Of a stretch of DNA of 64,000 bases, positions 1-9,777 are shown piece after piece (the first letter of the stretch is position 1; each line of letters opens with the position of its first letter). The notes under the pieces were generated by a model that saw nothing but the letters and a program-made list of their open reading frames with translations, was not told the origin of the DNA and did not search any database. Position numbers and translations under genes: made by a program. Origin of the DNA: Mycolicibacterium sp. P1-18 (lineage in GTDB: Bacteria; Actinomycetota; Actinomycetes; Mycobacteriales; Mycobacteriaceae); assembly GCF_008329535.1 (NCBI RefSeq), contig NZ_NPKR01000003.1, forward strand, positions 558,001 through 622,000, in the 5' to 3' direction.

Positions 1-126
1 CTCGCCGTCGGCGCCATGACCGCGGCGACGTTCTCGCTGGGACGCGGCGAGGGCGCCTACGCCGCCGAACTGGAGATCGAGGCCGCCCGCGCCGCGCCCT
101 ACGAGGTCAGGCCCGCGTCGAGGTGA
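1..126 (+). CDS. 3' end of an unrecognised protein
   Basis: An open frame enters from the left edge and stops at TGA 124-126, giving 41 C-terminal residues. The tail is Ala/Glu-rich ([16 protein letters not shown]) and ends PASR. It overlaps the end of the convergent methyltransferase gene by 20 nt. Too little is visible to name a family; the high-GC third-position pattern supports coding. Confidence 0.5.
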   Translation, partial: LAVGAMTAATFSLGRGEGAYAAELEIEAARAAPYEVRPASR

Positions 127-1033
127 TGTAGGTGACGCCGTTCATGCTGGGGCCGTCGTCGTCGCTCTCCGGGATCGCGTCGAAACCGTGCGAGGCCAGC
201 AACTGACCCATCGGCGTACCCACCGACGACCACCCGAGGGCGTCGAGGTACTCGCCCACGTCGTGCCGCTCGCCCACGAACGTGAGGTCGGTGAAGTCGA
301 GTTCGAGCCCGTGCTCGCGCATCTTCTCGGTGGACTCGCGCATCCGCTCGCGGGTGTCCTCGGAGTCCAGACCGGCGGTGTTCGGCACGGCTTCGCTGCC
401 CAGCCGGCTACCCGGCGCGCTGAGCGAGGTGATGGCGTCGAGCAGGCTGTCCTGCGCCTCGGGGGGCAGGTATCCGTAGAGTCCCTCGGCTATCCACGCC
501 GACGGCTGGCTGGCGTCGAAGCCGGCCGCCTGGAGCGCGGCGGGCCAGTCGTCGCGCAGGTCGACGGCCACCGTGCGGAGGTCGGCCTTGGGTGCCGCAC
601 CCAGCCCGGCCAGCGTCGTGGTCTTGAACTCGATGACGGCCGGCTGGTCGATCTCGTAGACGGTCATGCCGGCCGGCCACTGCAGCCGGTATGCGCGGGC
701 GTCGAGCCCGGAAGCCAGGATCACGGCCTGCCGGATGCCGGCGGCGGCAGCGTTGGCGAAGAACTCGTCGAAGTATCGCGTCCTGGCGGCCATCGCGGCG
801 GGCATCTGCGCCAAACCCCAACTGGTGCCGCCGGTGTCGACGTCGGCCGAGGTGAGGTCGCCGGTCGCCCAGCGGGTGAGGAAGTCCACGCCGACCGCGC
901 TCACCAACGGTTCAGCGAACGGGTCGTCGATCGCTCCGTCGCGGGTGGCGATCGCCCGTGCGGCGGCCACCAACGTCGCGGTGGTGCCGACGCTGGTGGC
1001 CAGATCCCAGGTGTCGCCTTCGGTGCGGGTCAT
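107..1033 (-). CDS. UPF0677-type SAM-dependent methyltransferase
   Basis: 308 aa, full length for the mycobacterial UPF0677 / TIGR00027 family of putative S-adenosylmethionine-dependent methyltransferases (leucine carboxyl methyltransferase fold). The N-terminus ([20 protein letters not shown]) is typical, and the family motif [11 protein letters not shown] is at residues 107-117, where the SAM-binding loop lies. Substrate is unknown; mycobacteria carry many paralogues. It starts at ATG 1033 and is divergent from car across a 193-bp intergenic region. Naming is from recognised motifs; the role is not inferable. Confidence 0.9.
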   Translation of the reverse strand: MTRTEGDTWDLATSVGTTATLVAAARAIATRDGAIDDPFAEPLVSAVGVDFLTRWATGDLTSADVDTGGTSWGLAQMPAAMAARTRYFDEFFANAAAAGIRQAVILASGLDARAYRLQWPAGMTVYEIDQPAVIEFKTTTLAGLGAAPKADLRTVAVDLRDDWPAALQAAGFDASQPSAWIAEGLYGYLPPEAQDSLLDAITSLSAPGSRLGSEAVPNTAGLDSEDTRERMRESTEKMREHGLELDFTDLTFVGERHDVGEYLDALGWSSVGTPMGQLLASHGFDAIPESDDDGPSMNGVTYITSTRA

Positions 1034-1060
1034 CGTCCTACCTTTCGATTGCTTAGTTAG

Positions 1061-1076
1061 TCAGTGTAACGACTGA
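1061..1076. promoter_or_regulatory. Short dyad in the divergent methyltransferase/car promoter region
   Basis: TCAGT-gtaacg-ACTGA: two perfect 5-bp arms with a 6-bp spacer, 28 bp upstream of the methyltransferase start. It could be a repressor site for that gene, but arms this short occur by chance, so this is only a candidate. Confidence 0.25.
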
Positions 1077-1120
1077 TCGTGAACATGGCCTTGCTCACAG
1101 GAAACTGGCAGGTCAGACAT

Positions 1121-1149
1121 TTGGGGCATATCTTTAGTTTTGCTAACGT
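1121..1149 (+). promoter_or_regulatory. Candidate promoter of car
   Basis: TTGGGG (1121-1126) and TAACGT (1144-1149, fits TANNNT) are separated by 17 bp, reading towards car. An AGGGG stretch just before ATG 1227 could be the ribosome binding site. It is a pattern match only. Confidence 0.35.
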
Positions 1150-1226
1150 TGTACGAATCGTGCCAGGCAACGACGCCGGCCGAACCAGTTACTCCAACCG
1201 CACGTAGCCATTTCTAGGGGTCTTCC

Positions 1227-4200
1227 ATGTCGAACAACAGCCGCGAAGCGCGTCTCGAACGCCGCATCGCCGACCTGTACGCCGACGACGAGCAGTTCGC
1301 CGCCGCAAAGCCAGATAGCGCCGTCAGCGAGGCCGCCGGTCGACCCGACGTTCGCCTCCCCGAGGTCGTCCGCACCGTGATGGAGGGGTACGCCGACCGG
1401 CCTGCGCTGGGTCAGCGCGCCGTCGAGTTCGTCACCGAGGCGGGCCGCACCATCGCGAAGCCGATGCCGCGCTTCGACACCGTCAGCTACGGCCAGCTCT
1501 GGGAGAGCATTCAGGCGTTCGGTGCCGCGCTGCAGCACCAGCCCGTCGAACCCGGCGACCGCATCGCCATCCTCGGCTTCACCAGCGTCGACTACACCGT
1601 CGTGGACACCGGCGCCTCGCAGCTCGGCGCCGTATCCGTGCCGCTGCAGACCAGCGCCCCGCAGAGCCAGCTGCAGCCGATCGTCGCCGAGACCGAACCC
1701 GTGGTGATCGCCTCCAGCGTCGACTACCTGGACGACGCCGTCGAGCTCGTCCTGACCGCCCCCACGGCGCCCGCCCGCCTGGTCGTGTTCGACTTCCTGC
1801 CGCAGGTCGACGACCAGCGCGAAGCGCTCGACGCGGCCAAGACGCGCCTGCAGGACACCTCCGTGGTCGTCGAGACCATGGCCGACCTGCTCGACCGCGG
1901 TCGCACGCTCCCGGCGCCGCAGTCGGTCGTCGGCGAGGGTGACGACCCGCTGGCGCTGCTCGTCTACACCTCCGGCAGCACCGGCGCCCCCAAGGGCGCG
2001 ATGTACCCGGAGAGCAAGGTCGCCAACATGTGGCGCTCGGCCGTCAACTCCCACTGGGACGAAAACCAGGGCGTACTCCCGGCGATCTCCCTTGCCTTCC
2101 TGCCGATGAGCCACGTGATGGGCCGCGGCATCCTCTACGGCACCATCGCCAGCGGCGGCACCGTCTACTTCGCGGCGCGCAGCGACCTCTCGACGCTGCT
2201 GGAGGACCTGGCGCTCGTCCGGCCCACGCAGCTCAACTTCGTCCCGCGGATCTGGGACATGCTCTACCAGGAGTACGTCAGCCAGTCCGACCGCGGCGCC
2301 AGCATGGAGGAGCTGCGGCAGAGTCTGCTCGGCGGACGGTACGTCAGCGCCCTCACCGGGTCTGCGCCCATCTCGCCCGAGCTGAAGGCCTGGGTCGAGG
2401 AGTTCCTCGACATGCACCTCCTCGAGGGCTACGGCTCGACCGAGGCCGGCGCCGTCTTCGTCGACGGCGTGATCCGACGCCCACCGGTGATCGACTACAA
2501 GCTGGTCGACGTGCCCGAACTGGGCTACTACGGCACCGACCAGCCGCACCCCCGCGGTGAGCTGCTGGTGAAGTCCGAACAGCTCTTCCCCGGCTACTAC
2601 AAGCGCCCCGAGGTCACCGCGGAGGTGTTCGACGCCGACGGCTACTACCGCACCGGCGACATCGTCGCCGACCTCGGTCCCGACCAGGTCAAGTATCTGG
2701 ACCGGCGCAACAACGTCATCAAGCTGGCGCAAGGCGAATTCGTCACGGTGTCCAAGCTGGAGGCCGCGTTCACCGACAGCCCGCTGGTGCGCCAGATCTA
2801 CATCTACGGCAACAGCGCTCGGCCCTACCTGCTGGCCGTGGTGGTTCCCACCGAGGAAGCGCAATCGCGTTATGCCGCAGACGAACTCAAGTCCGCCATC
2901 AGCGCGTCGCTCAAGGACGCCGCCCGGACGGCCGACCTGCAGTCCTACGAGGTGCCACGGGACTTCCTCGTCGAGACCACTCCGTTCACCATGGAGAACG
3001 GTCTGCTGACCGGCATCCGCAAGCTGGCCTGGCCGCGGCTGAAGGAACGCTACGGCGCCGAACTCGAGCAGCTGTACGCCGACCTGGCCGACGGCCAGGA
3101 GGGTGAGCTGCGGGCGCTGCGGCAGAGCGGTGCCGACCGGCCCGCCCTGGAGACCGTCAGCCGGGCGGCCAGCGCGCTGCTCGGTGCGGCCGCCGCCGAC
3201 GTGCAGGCCGACGCGCAGTTCACCGATCTCGGTGGAGACTCGTTGTCCGCGTTGACCTTCGCGAACCTGCTGCACGACATCTTCGGCGTCGACGTGCCCG
3301 TCGGCGTCATCGTCAGCCCGGCCAGCGACCTTGCGTCGATCGCCGCCTACGTCGAGGCGCAGCGCGCCGGCGGCAGCAAGCGGCCCACCTACGACGCGAT
3401 CCACGGTCGCGACGCGACCGAGGTGCATGCCGCCGACCTGACCCTCGACGAGTTCGTCGACGCCGAGACCCTGGCCGCCGCAACGTCGATCCCCGGACCC
3501 ACCTCCGAGGTGCGCACCGTGTTGCTCACCGGCGCAACGGGATTCCTGGGTCGCTACCTGGCCCTGGAGTGGCTGGAGCGGATGGACCTGGTCGACGGCA
3601 AGGTGATCTGCATCGTCCGGGCCAAGTCCGACGACGAGGCCCGGCGTCGACTCGACGCCACGTTCGACAGCGGGGATCCCAAGCTGCTCGAGCACTACCG
3701 CGCGATGGCGGCCGAGCACCTCGAGGTGCTCGCCGGTGACAAGGGCGAGGCCAACCTCGGCCTCGACGACGCCACCTGGCAGCGGCTCGCCGACACCGTC
3801 GACCTGATCGTCGACCCGGCGGCGCTGGTGAACCACGTCCTGCCGTACAGCCAGCTGTTCGCGCCGAACGTGCTGGGCACCGCGGAGCTCATCCGCATCG
3901 CGCTCACCACGAAGATCAAGCCGTTCGTCTACGTGTCCACGATCGCCGTCGGTGCGGGCATCAACCCGGCCGACAACACCGAGGACGCCGACGTCCGCGT
4001 GGTCAGCGCGACCCGCGCGGTCGACGACAGCTACGCCAACGGGTACGGCAACAGCAAGTGGGGCGGCGAGGTGCTGCTGCGCGAGGCCAACGAGCACTAC
4101 GGCCTGCCCGCCTCGGTGTTCCGCTGCGACATGATCCTGGCCGACACCACCTACGCCGGTCAGCTCAACCTGCCCGACATGTTCACCCGGATGATGCTGA

Positions 4201-4703
4201 GCCTGGTCGCGACCGGCGTTGCGCCGCAGTCGTTCTACCAGCTGGGCGCCGACGGTGCCCGCCAGCGGGCGCACTACGACGGCCTGCCGGTCGAGTTCAT
4301 CGCGGAGGCGATCTCGACGATCGGCGCGAACGTCACCGACGGTTTCGAGACGTTCCACGTCATGAACCCGTACGACGACGGCATCGGCATGGACGAGTTC
4401 GTCGACTGGCTGGTCGAGGCCGGCTACCCGCTCCGTCGCATCGAGGACTACGGCGACTGGCTGCGGCGCTTCGAGACCACGCTGCGGAGCCTGCCCGAGA
4501 AGCAGCGCAACGCCTCACTGCTGCCGCTGCTGCACAACTACCAGTCCCCGGAGCACCCGGTCAACGGGTCCATCGCCCCGACCGACCGGTTCCGGGCGGC
4601 GGTGCAGGAAGCGAAGATTGGGCCGGACAAGGACATCCCGCACGTCTCGGCCCCGGTGATCGTCAAGTACGTCACGGACCTGAAGCTGCTCGGCCTGCTC
4701 TAG
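1227..4703 (+). CDS. car: Carboxylic acid reductase (ATP/NADPH-dependent)
   Basis: 1158 aa, close to the usual length of mycobacterial carboxylic acid reductases (FadD9/CAR). It reduces carboxylic and fatty acids to aldehydes in three steps: adenylation, thioester formation on a phosphopantetheine arm, and NADPH reduction. The adenylation domain carries [13 protein letters not shown] (from residue 245). The carrier domain has LGGDSLSAL with the phosphopantetheine Ser672. The C-terminal reductase domain has the nucleotide-binding TGATGFLG (768-775) and the catalytic pair Y940/K944 (YGNSK). It needs a 4'-phosphopantetheinyl transferase, which is not in the window. It stands alone, followed at once by a long hairpin. 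Confidence 0.97.
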   Translation: MSNNSREARLERRIADLYADDEQFAAAKPDSAVSEAAGRPDVRLPEVVRTVMEGYADRPALGQRAVEFVTEAGRTIAKPMPRFDTVSYGQLWESIQAFGAALQHQPVEPGDRIAILGFTSVDYTVVDTGASQLGAVSVPLQTSAPQSQLQPIVAETEPVVIASSVDYLDDAVELVLTAPTAPARLVVFDFLPQVDDQREALDAAKTRLQDTSVVVETMADLLDRGRTLPAPQSVVGEGDDPLALLVYTSGSTGAPKGAMYPESKVANMWRSAVNSHWDENQGVLPAISLAFLPMSHVMGRGILYGTIASGGTVYFAARSDLSTLLEDLALVRPTQLNFVPRIWDMLYQEYVSQSDRGASMEELRQSLLGGRYVSALTGSAPISPELKAWVEEFLDMHLLEGYGSTEAGAVFVDGVIRRPPVIDYKLVDVPELGYYGTDQPHPRGELLVKSEQLFPGYYKRPEVTAEVFDADGYYRTGDIVADLGPDQVKYLDRRNNVIKLAQGEFVTVSKLEAAFTDSPLVRQIYIYGNSARPYLLAVVVPTEEAQSRYAADELKSAISASLKDAARTADLQSYEVPRDFLVETTPFTMENGLLTGIRKLAWPRLKERYGAELEQLYADLADGQEGELRALRQSGADRPALETVSRAASALLGAAAADVQADAQFTDLGGDSLSALTFANLLHDIFGVDVPVGVIVSPASDLASIAAYVEAQRAGGSKRPTYDAIHGRDATEVHAADLTLDEFVDAETLAAATSIPGPTSEVRTVLLTGATGFLGRYLALEWLERMDLVDGKVICIVRAKSDDEARRRLDATFDSGDPKLLEHYRAMAAEHLEVLAGDKGEANLGLDDATWQRLADTVDLIVDPAALVNHVLPYSQLFAPNVLGTAELIRIALTTKIKPFVYVSTIAVGAGINPADNTEDADVRVVSATRAVDDSYANGYGNSKWGGEVLLREANEHYGLPASVFRCDMILADTTYAGQLNLPDMFTRMMLSLVATGVAPQSFYQLGADGARQRAHYDGLPVEFIAEAISTIGANVTDGFETFHVMNPYDDGIGMDEFVDWLVEAGYPLRRIEDYGDWLRRFETTLRSLPEKQRNASLLPLLHNYQSPEHPVNGSIAPTDRFRAAVQEAKIGPDKDIPHVSAPVIVKYVTDLKLLGLL

Positions 4704-4717
4704 TCCGCCCGTCCCCG

Positions 4718-4779
4718 CATCGAGTGTGCTGTGGGATCGCGATTCAACGAAGAATCGTGATCTCGCAGCACACTCGATG
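4718..4779. terminator. Long 28-bp hairpin between convergent car and mce gene
   Basis: Arms 4718-4745 and 4752-4779 with loop aacgaa. Arms start CATCGAGTGTGCTG and end CAGCACACTCGATG. Of 28 positions, 25 are Watson-Crick; in the plus-strand RNA the other three are G-U pairs, while in the minus-strand RNA they become C-A mismatches. The hairpin is therefore stronger at the end of the car transcript. There is no U-tract, as is usual in mycobacteria. Confidence 0.7.
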
Positions 4780-4792
4780 TCGTTGGAGGGGG

Positions 4793-6028
4793 TCAGGGGT
4801 TGATGGTGTTCTCGCCGATCTGCCGTCCCCACACGTGGTCGACGGCCAGCGGCTGCCCGAGCCCGATGTGGTTGTACGGCGCGATGGACGCACCGGTGTC
4901 CATCACCAGGTACGGCATCGGCCAGAGGTCCCTGGTCACCGGCTGCCAGCACCCCGGCCGACCCTCGGGCCCACCGCTGGCGTTCACCCGCGGCAGGTTG
5001 TCGGGGTACACGTAGGGATTGGCGGCGCCGAGGATCTCGTCGTGCAGCTTCAGCGAGTAGCCGTTGCCGCCACCGAACTGCGAGAACGCCGGCTCGACGT
5101 CGTGGTAATTGCGGATGGTGCAGAACAATTCGGGGCTGTACTCGTCGAGCAGTGCGCTGGTGGGCACCAGGTCGGCGGTACCGCGGACCAGATACGGGGT
5201 GCCCTCCTCGACCACCTCGCCGGCGGTGTTGCCGAAGCCGACCGCCGCCATCAAGGCGGCGTCGAGGTCACCGCGGCGGTCGTTGAGCGCACGCGCGGTG
5301 GTCACCGCACCCGCCAAACCGTCGAACAGGTCTGGCGCGCTGGCGGAGTAGACGTCGGCGAGATCGGCCAGCGCCCGAGTGTCCTGCCGAACTCGCGGCA
5401 GCAACGGGTTGACGTCGGCCAGGATCGCGTTGCCGTTCTCGACGGACTCGCCGAAGCGAGTGCCCAAGCCGCTCAACGCCTGTGCGGTGGCGGTGAGGGT
5501 CTGGTTCAGCTTCACCGGGTCGACGTGCTGGGTCACCTCCACGACCGTCTCGAACAGGGTGTTGAACTCGGTGCTCGTGTTCGTCGACCGGATCGGCGTG
5601 GCGCCGTTGACCCGGGCGGACGTGGGCTTGGCAGGCGAGGACAGCGCAATGTACTTGTTGCCGAACACCGTCGAGGCCTTGATCTCCGCGTCGACGTTGG
5701 CCGGCAACAGCTCGAGATCACCGGCGGCGACGTCGAGGGCGATGCTGGCCATCGTCGTGCCGTCGACGTCCACGGCGTCGACCGTTCCGACGCGCCCGAT
5801 CTCGACGCCGTTGTAGGTCACCTTCGACCCCGGATCCATCGACAGGCCCGAGCGCGGCGAGAGCAGCGTCAACCGCGTGGTGTCGGCGAAGACGCCGCGA
5901 AATTCACACCACACCAACGCCACGACGACGCCGACGACGAGGAACAGCACGGCCGCCGACGTCTTGACCGGGGGGTCGTGGCGCCAGTGCCGGAAGCGCG
6001 GCTCCAGCGCGGTCATGGGCGAGCGCAT
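4793..6028 (-). CDS. Orphan MCE family protein (MceA-like)
   Basis: 411 aa from ATG 6028, which has GGGAG 7 nt upstream; longer starts to 6085 exist but lack such a site. A single N-terminal membrane segment (about 22-40) is followed by an MCE domain (about 45-130), a helical region and a C-terminal part typical of MceA proteins. MCE proteins act in the periplasm as parts of lipid or sterol importers, normally encoded as yrbEA-yrbEB-mceA to mceF. Here no yrbE or other mce gene is adjacent, so it is either an accessory subunit for a system elsewhere or a relic. The frame is intact. Confidence 0.85.
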   Translation of the reverse strand: MRSPMTALEPRFRHWRHDPPVKTSAAVLFLVVGVVVALVWCEFRGVFADTTRLTLLSPRSGLSMDPGSKVTYNGVEIGRVGTVDAVDVDGTTMASIALDVAAGDLELLPANVDAEIKASTVFGNKYIALSSPAKPTSARVNGATPIRSTNTSTEFNTLFETVVEVTQHVDPVKLNQTLTATAQALSGLGTRFGESVENGNAILADVNPLLPRVRQDTRALADLADVYSASAPDLFDGLAGAVTTARALNDRRGDLDAALMAAVGFGNTAGEVVEEGTPYLVRGTADLVPTSALLDEYSPELFCTIRNYHDVEPAFSQFGGGNGYSLKLHDEILGAANPYVYPDNLPRVNASGGPEGRPGCWQPVTRDLWPMPYLVMDTGASIAPYNHIGLGQPLAVDHVWGRQIGENTINP

Positions 6029-6175
6029 CCCCAGCTCCCTTCGCACCGTCGGCCCCCGGACGGTGCGACGGCAGAAGTGTCCCAACCGGTTGGTGGGGGT
6101 GCAAGCGTTGCCGGACGAATGCGGCGCTGATCACGTCGGGCGCCAAATCATGGTGTGGGACACACCGATCCGCCG

Positions 6176-7243
6176 TCAGGCGTTGCCGAAGCCGATCAGG
6201 CTGCGCACCTGCGGAAGGGTGGCGCTGGTGGCGAAACCGGGTGCGGCCGCGCACACCGCGGGAATCGCGTTGAGCACCTGCATGGCCGTGGCGACGTTCG
6301 CCGCGTTGACGTGCTCTTCCATCGAGGCGTCCCGCTCGAAGCTCGCCAGGGACAGGAAGTGTGCCCGCATCGACGGATCGCCCTCGATCGTCAGCGTCCA
6401 GCCGTGCTGCGGTTTCGGCCAGTGTCCCGGGTACTCGTTGCCGACGGTCCACAACGTCTCGATCTCGACCAGTGGCCGGCCCTCGCGGCGGCCCACCCAG
6501 TTCCACCGTTGACCCGCGGTCGTACCGGCCCGCAACACGTGGTCGAAGATCTCGTGGTCGTTCTTGGCCGCGACGGCGTCGACGGTCGCCGTCACCTCGT
6601 CGATGCCGGCGTGCAGCGCGTCGGCCAACAGCCACACCTGTTCGGTGAAGATCGAACTGTTGAAGGCCAGGAAGTCGTTCGCCGTCTCGGAGACCTCGTC
6701 GACCGGCTGGCCGAAGCGCATGTTGTCGAAGGTGATCGCCGTGCTGTCGTACGCCGACCAGTCGGCTCGCTCCTGCAGCTTCACCCTGTCGACGGTGCGG
6801 CTCATGCCCGACAGCGCCAGCGGCAGAACGCCCGAGACGTTGCCGGGATTCAAACCACACCCGTGCACGCTGGTGCCGCCGCGGAGGCAGGCGGCCAGCA
6901 CGCGGTCGCGGTCCCGGAGGCGAATCCGGTTGGGATGGAACAGGAAAGCCGTCGTCACGACGTTCTTGCCGCTCTCCAGGATCGCGCACACCTCGGCGAT
7001 CGAGGTGAGCCTCGGGGTGTACACGACACAGTCCGCGGCCACGGCGAGTGCCCGGTCCTGGTCGACGGTGGCCGCCACGCCGACGGGCTCGCGTCCGATC
7101 AACGTGCCGGCGTCGACGCCGTCCTTGTCGTCGGAATGAACCTTGACGCCCACCAATTCGAGTCCGGCGCGCGGATCGAGGATCGCCGTCAGCGACTCCT
7201 TGCCGACCGCGCCCGTGCCCCACTGGATGATGCGTAGTGCCAC
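6176..7243 (-). CDS. NAD(P)-binding amine dehydrogenase / dihydrodipicolinate reductase-like protein
   Basis: 355 aa, GTG start. The N-terminus has a Rossmann motif (IIQWGTGAVG, loop residues 9-14) as in the mycobacterial proteins annotated as dihydrodipicolinate reductase-like or NAD(P)H-dependent amine dehydrogenase family. These are distinct from DapB itself; their substrates are mostly unproven, although relatives act as 2,4-diaminopentanoate dehydrogenases. It lies upstream of the MCE gene on the same strand, with about 147 bp between them. The fold is confident, the substrate unknown. Confidence 0.85.
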   Translation of the reverse strand: MALRIIQWGTGAVGKESLTAILDPRAGLELVGVKVHSDDKDGVDAGTLIGREPVGVAATVDQDRALAVAADCVVYTPRLTSIAEVCAILESGKNVVTTAFLFHPNRIRLRDRDRVLAACLRGGTSVHGCGLNPGNVSGVLPLALSGMSRTVDRVKLQERADWSAYDSTAITFDNMRFGQPVDEVSETANDFLAFNSSIFTEQVWLLADALHAGIDEVTATVDAVAAKNDHEIFDHVLRAGTTAGQRWNWVGRREGRPLVEIETLWTVGNEYPGHWPKPQHGWTLTIEGDPSMRAHFLSLASFERDASMEEHVNAANVATAMQVLNAIPAVCAAAPGFATSATLPQVRSLIGFGNA

Positions 7244-7297
7244 CCGTTCACAGTGACACGTCAGCCCCGGGCTCGTCCGGAATTTCGACCAGCGCGT

Positions 7298-7717
7298 TCA
7301 GGCATGCCACGACGACCAGTGCGTCACCGTCACGGTGACGACCGGACCGTCGAGCGCCACACGCTCGTACTGGGTGTACTTCTGGCGCAGCGCGGCGTAG
7401 CCGACGGCCATCTGCTCGCCGCCCTCGTGGACCGTCGCCAACCCGTCGGCCCGCACCCACCACAGTTGCGTCCAGTCGTCGTCGTAGCGGTCGACCAGCA
7501 GGCTCACCCGCGGATTGGCGGCGATGTTCGCCAGCCGGCGCAAGCGCCACGTCGACTTCCGCTTGGCGTCCACCGCGGTGTACAGCGTCGTCTGGTCGTC
7601 GACGGTCCGCAGGGTGAAGACGATGGGAACGAGGTGCGGTGCGCCGTCCTCGCCCACGGTCGAGAGCGCCGCCACCGGGGCGCTCGCGAACCGCGTGGCG
7701 GGGTCGAAGTCGGTCAC
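7298..7717 (-). CDS. PPOX-class F420-dependent oxidoreductase-like protein
   Basis: 139 aa, GTG start. It is a single split-beta-barrel domain of the pyridoxamine-5'-phosphate oxidase / F420 type, close to the TIGR03668 family. Visible features are an N-terminal [18 protein letters not shown] strand pair, the [19 protein letters not shown] helix-strand unit and a C-terminal aromatic tail HWSSWHA. Such proteins bind flavin or F420. Its GTGA start overlaps the stop of the proline-rich membrane gene by 4 nt, so the two are probably cotranslated. Confidence 0.85.
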   Translation of the reverse strand: MTDFDPATRFASAPVAALSTVGEDGAPHLVPIVFTLRTVDDQTTLYTAVDAKRKSTWRLRRLANIAANPRVSLLVDRYDDDWTQLWWVRADGLATVHEGGEQMAVGYAALRQKYTQYERVALDGPVVTVTVTHWSSWHA

Positions 7718-8358
7718 CGCGAGGGCTTTTGGGGACTCACGCTCATCGGGGAGCGGGTGACGTTGATCTCCGGCTTCTTGGTCGGTCGGGACGGCGGCCG
7801 CACGATCACCGGGGCCCGCTGGATCTCCGAGGCCGACGGGGGAGGGGGCGGCGGTGGCGGTGGCGGCGGTGGGGGCGGGAGCTCCGGGGCGTCGCTGGTG
7901 GTCGTGGGGGTGTCCGACGCGGTGGGCGCCACCGAGGTCTCGTCGGCAGGCGCAGTCGGTTCACCCGAGGACCCCTGGAAGGCCAACAGGACGACCGACA
8001 CCACCAGGGCGACGGCCGCGACCGACACCGCGGCGACGACGACGGCCGTGCGCCCGGTCCGGTACCACGGCGCCGGGGCGGGCTTGAAGTTCCAGGTGCT
8101 CGCGTCGAACGCGTCGAACGTCTGCTCCTCGGCGGCGGTGGGAGGCGGGGGCTCGACCCACTCGACGTGAGGTTCGGGCTCCCCGGCGTACTCCTCGGGC
8201 GGCTGGTCCGGCTCGTCGAACAGATAGCCGAAGCCGGGGTCCTGCGATGGTTCCGGCTGAGGGTGCTCGGGTGGCGTGCGGGACAGGCGATCCGTGTCGA
8301 CTGCCTCGTCGACCGGATCGTCCAACCTTGCCTCCCCCGAGGCTTCGCCGTCCGCCAC
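7714..8358 (-). CDS. Proline-rich single-pass membrane protein
   Basis: 214 aa, GTG start. Layout: acidic, Pro/Glu-rich cytoplasmic N-terminus (1-100), one membrane helix (about 104-127), a Thr/Ser/Pro linker, then 14 consecutive prolines (161-174) and a basic tail. It resembles other mycobacterial proline-rich wall-spanning proteins. The Pro run is coded by mixed CCN codons, so it is not simple triplet slippage. I recognise no domain; an envelope role is inferred from topology only. It overlaps the next gene by 4 nt. Confidence 0.75.
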   Translation of the reverse strand: MADGEASGEARLDDPVDEAVDTDRLSRTPPEHPQPEPSQDPGFGYLFDEPDQPPEEYAGEPEPHVEWVEPPPPTAAEEQTFDAFDASTWNFKPAPAPWYRTGRTAVVVAAVSVAAVALVVSVVLLAFQGSSGEPTAPADETSVAPTASDTPTTTSDAPELPPPPPPPPPPPPPPSASEIQRAPVIVRPPSRPTKKPEINVTRSPMSVSPQKPSR

Positions 8359-8581
8359 CCCACGATGTTAGGTGGCGACCAGCGCTTATGGGTGACCGGA
8401 TGCCAAATTGATGCGGCGCGTCGAAGTTGCGGCCGAGACAGCGGAGAACGGCTGCCGACCTGCGGGCCCAACGGTAAGGTCCCCCCAGACCGATAGTTCG
8501 AACCGGTTCGTTCACCGTCGCGACCAGGCGTGGTCACCTCAACGCCACCGTCGCGCATCCCGTCCATAAGAAGGTTCGCCA

Positions 8582-9715
8582 ATGAAGAAAATGCGGCTCG
8601 CCGCCAGCGCCTTGGTCCTCGTCGTCGCGGGCGGCCTCGTCGCGTGCGCACCACCGGAGTCAAAGGACAAGGGAGAGAAGACCTCCTCGGGCGTCAACGC
8701 GAGCGAGGCCACCTCGGCTGCCGACTTCGGCGGAACCGACATGTCGGGACTGATCGACGCCGCGAAGAAGGAGGGCGAACTGAACGTCATCGCCCTGCCG
8801 CCGGACTGGGCCAACTACGGCGCCATCATCAAGGCGTTCGGCGACAAGTACGGCATCAAGGTGAACTCGGCCCAGCCCGACGCCGCCAGCCAGGACGAGA
8901 TCAATGCCGCCACCCAGCAGAAGGGCAAGTCGACCGCCCCCGACGTCTTCGACCTCGGTCAGGCCGTCGCGCTGGCGAACACCGCGATGTTCGCGCCGTA
9001 CAAGGTGGCGAAGTTCGACGAGATCGGCGCGGAGATGAAGGCGCCCGACGGCACCTGGGTGAACGACTACGGCGGCTACATCTCGATCGGCTACGACTCG
9101 GCCAAGGTGCCGGAGATCAAGACCGTCGACGACCTGCTGGGCCCCGACTTCAAGGGCAAGGTCGCGCTCAACGGCGATCCGACGCAGGCCGGCGCGGCGT
9201 TCTCCGGCGTCATGATGGTCGCGCTGAGCCAGGGCGGGTCGCCCGACGACATCGCCCCCGGCGTCTCGTTCTTCGGCAAGCTGAAGCAGGCGGGCAACTT
9301 CCTGCCCGTCGACCCGACGCCCGCCACCATCGAATCCGGGCAGACGCCGGTCGTCGTCGACTGGGACTACCTCAACGTCGCGGAGACCAAGAAGTTGCCG
9401 TCGTGGAAGGTGGTCATCCCCCCCAACGCCGCGCTCGCCGGCTACTACTACCAGGCGATCAACAAGGACGCGCCGCATCCCGCGGCGGCCCGGTTGTGGC
9501 AGGAGTTCCTCTACAGCGACGAGGGGCAGAACCTCTACCTGCAGGGCAGCGCGCGTCCGGTGCGGGCCGACAGCATGGTCACCGCAGGCACGATCGACCT
9601 GACCGCCTACCGGGCACTGCCGCCGGTCGACGGTTCGGCGGTCTTCGTCAGCCAGCAGCAGAGTGACGCCGCGAAGAAGTACCTGGAGGCCAACTGGGCC
9701 AAGGCGATCGGCTGA
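8582..9715 (+). CDS. ABC transporter substrate-binding lipoprotein
   Basis: 377 aa. The signal peptide ends in the lipobox LVAC (Cys22), so it should be a lipid-anchored periplasmic receptor. The mature part (LNVIALPPDWANYGAIIKAF, and a later VVVDWDYLN) fits the spermidine/putrescine and Fe(III)-type binding protein family. RBS-like AGAAGG precedes ATG 8582. First gene of a four-gene importer (receptor, two permeases, ATPase). The ligand cannot be told from sequence; polyamine, iron(III) or phosphonate are the usual options. Confidence 0.9.
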   Translation: MKKMRLAASALVLVVAGGLVACAPPESKDKGEKTSSGVNASEATSAADFGGTDMSGLIDAAKKEGELNVIALPPDWANYGAIIKAFGDKYGIKVNSAQPDAASQDEINAATQQKGKSTAPDVFDLGQAVALANTAMFAPYKVAKFDEIGAEMKAPDGTWVNDYGGYISIGYDSAKVPEIKTVDDLLGPDFKGKVALNGDPTQAGAAFSGVMMVALSQGGSPDDIAPGVSFFGKLKQAGNFLPVDPTPATIESGQTPVVVDWDYLNVAETKKLPSWKVVIPPNAALAGYYYQAINKDAPHPAAARLWQEFLYSDEGQNLYLQGSARPVRADSMVTAGTIDLTAYRALPPVDGSAVFVSQQQSDAAKKYLEANWAKAIG

Positions 9716-9777
9716 TCGCCCTGGCCAAGATCCGCAGTCGCCTCGTCGATTCCCTGCCACTGCTGCCGTTCTTCGCG

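Noticed and set aside
1143..4358. 1071-codon open frame antisense to car
   Set aside because: Same artefact of GC-rich third positions; car is unmistakable on the plus strand.
7840..7890. GGC/GGT-rich stretch that looks like a simple repeat
   Set aside because: It is the coding sequence of the polyproline run, built from mixed codons.
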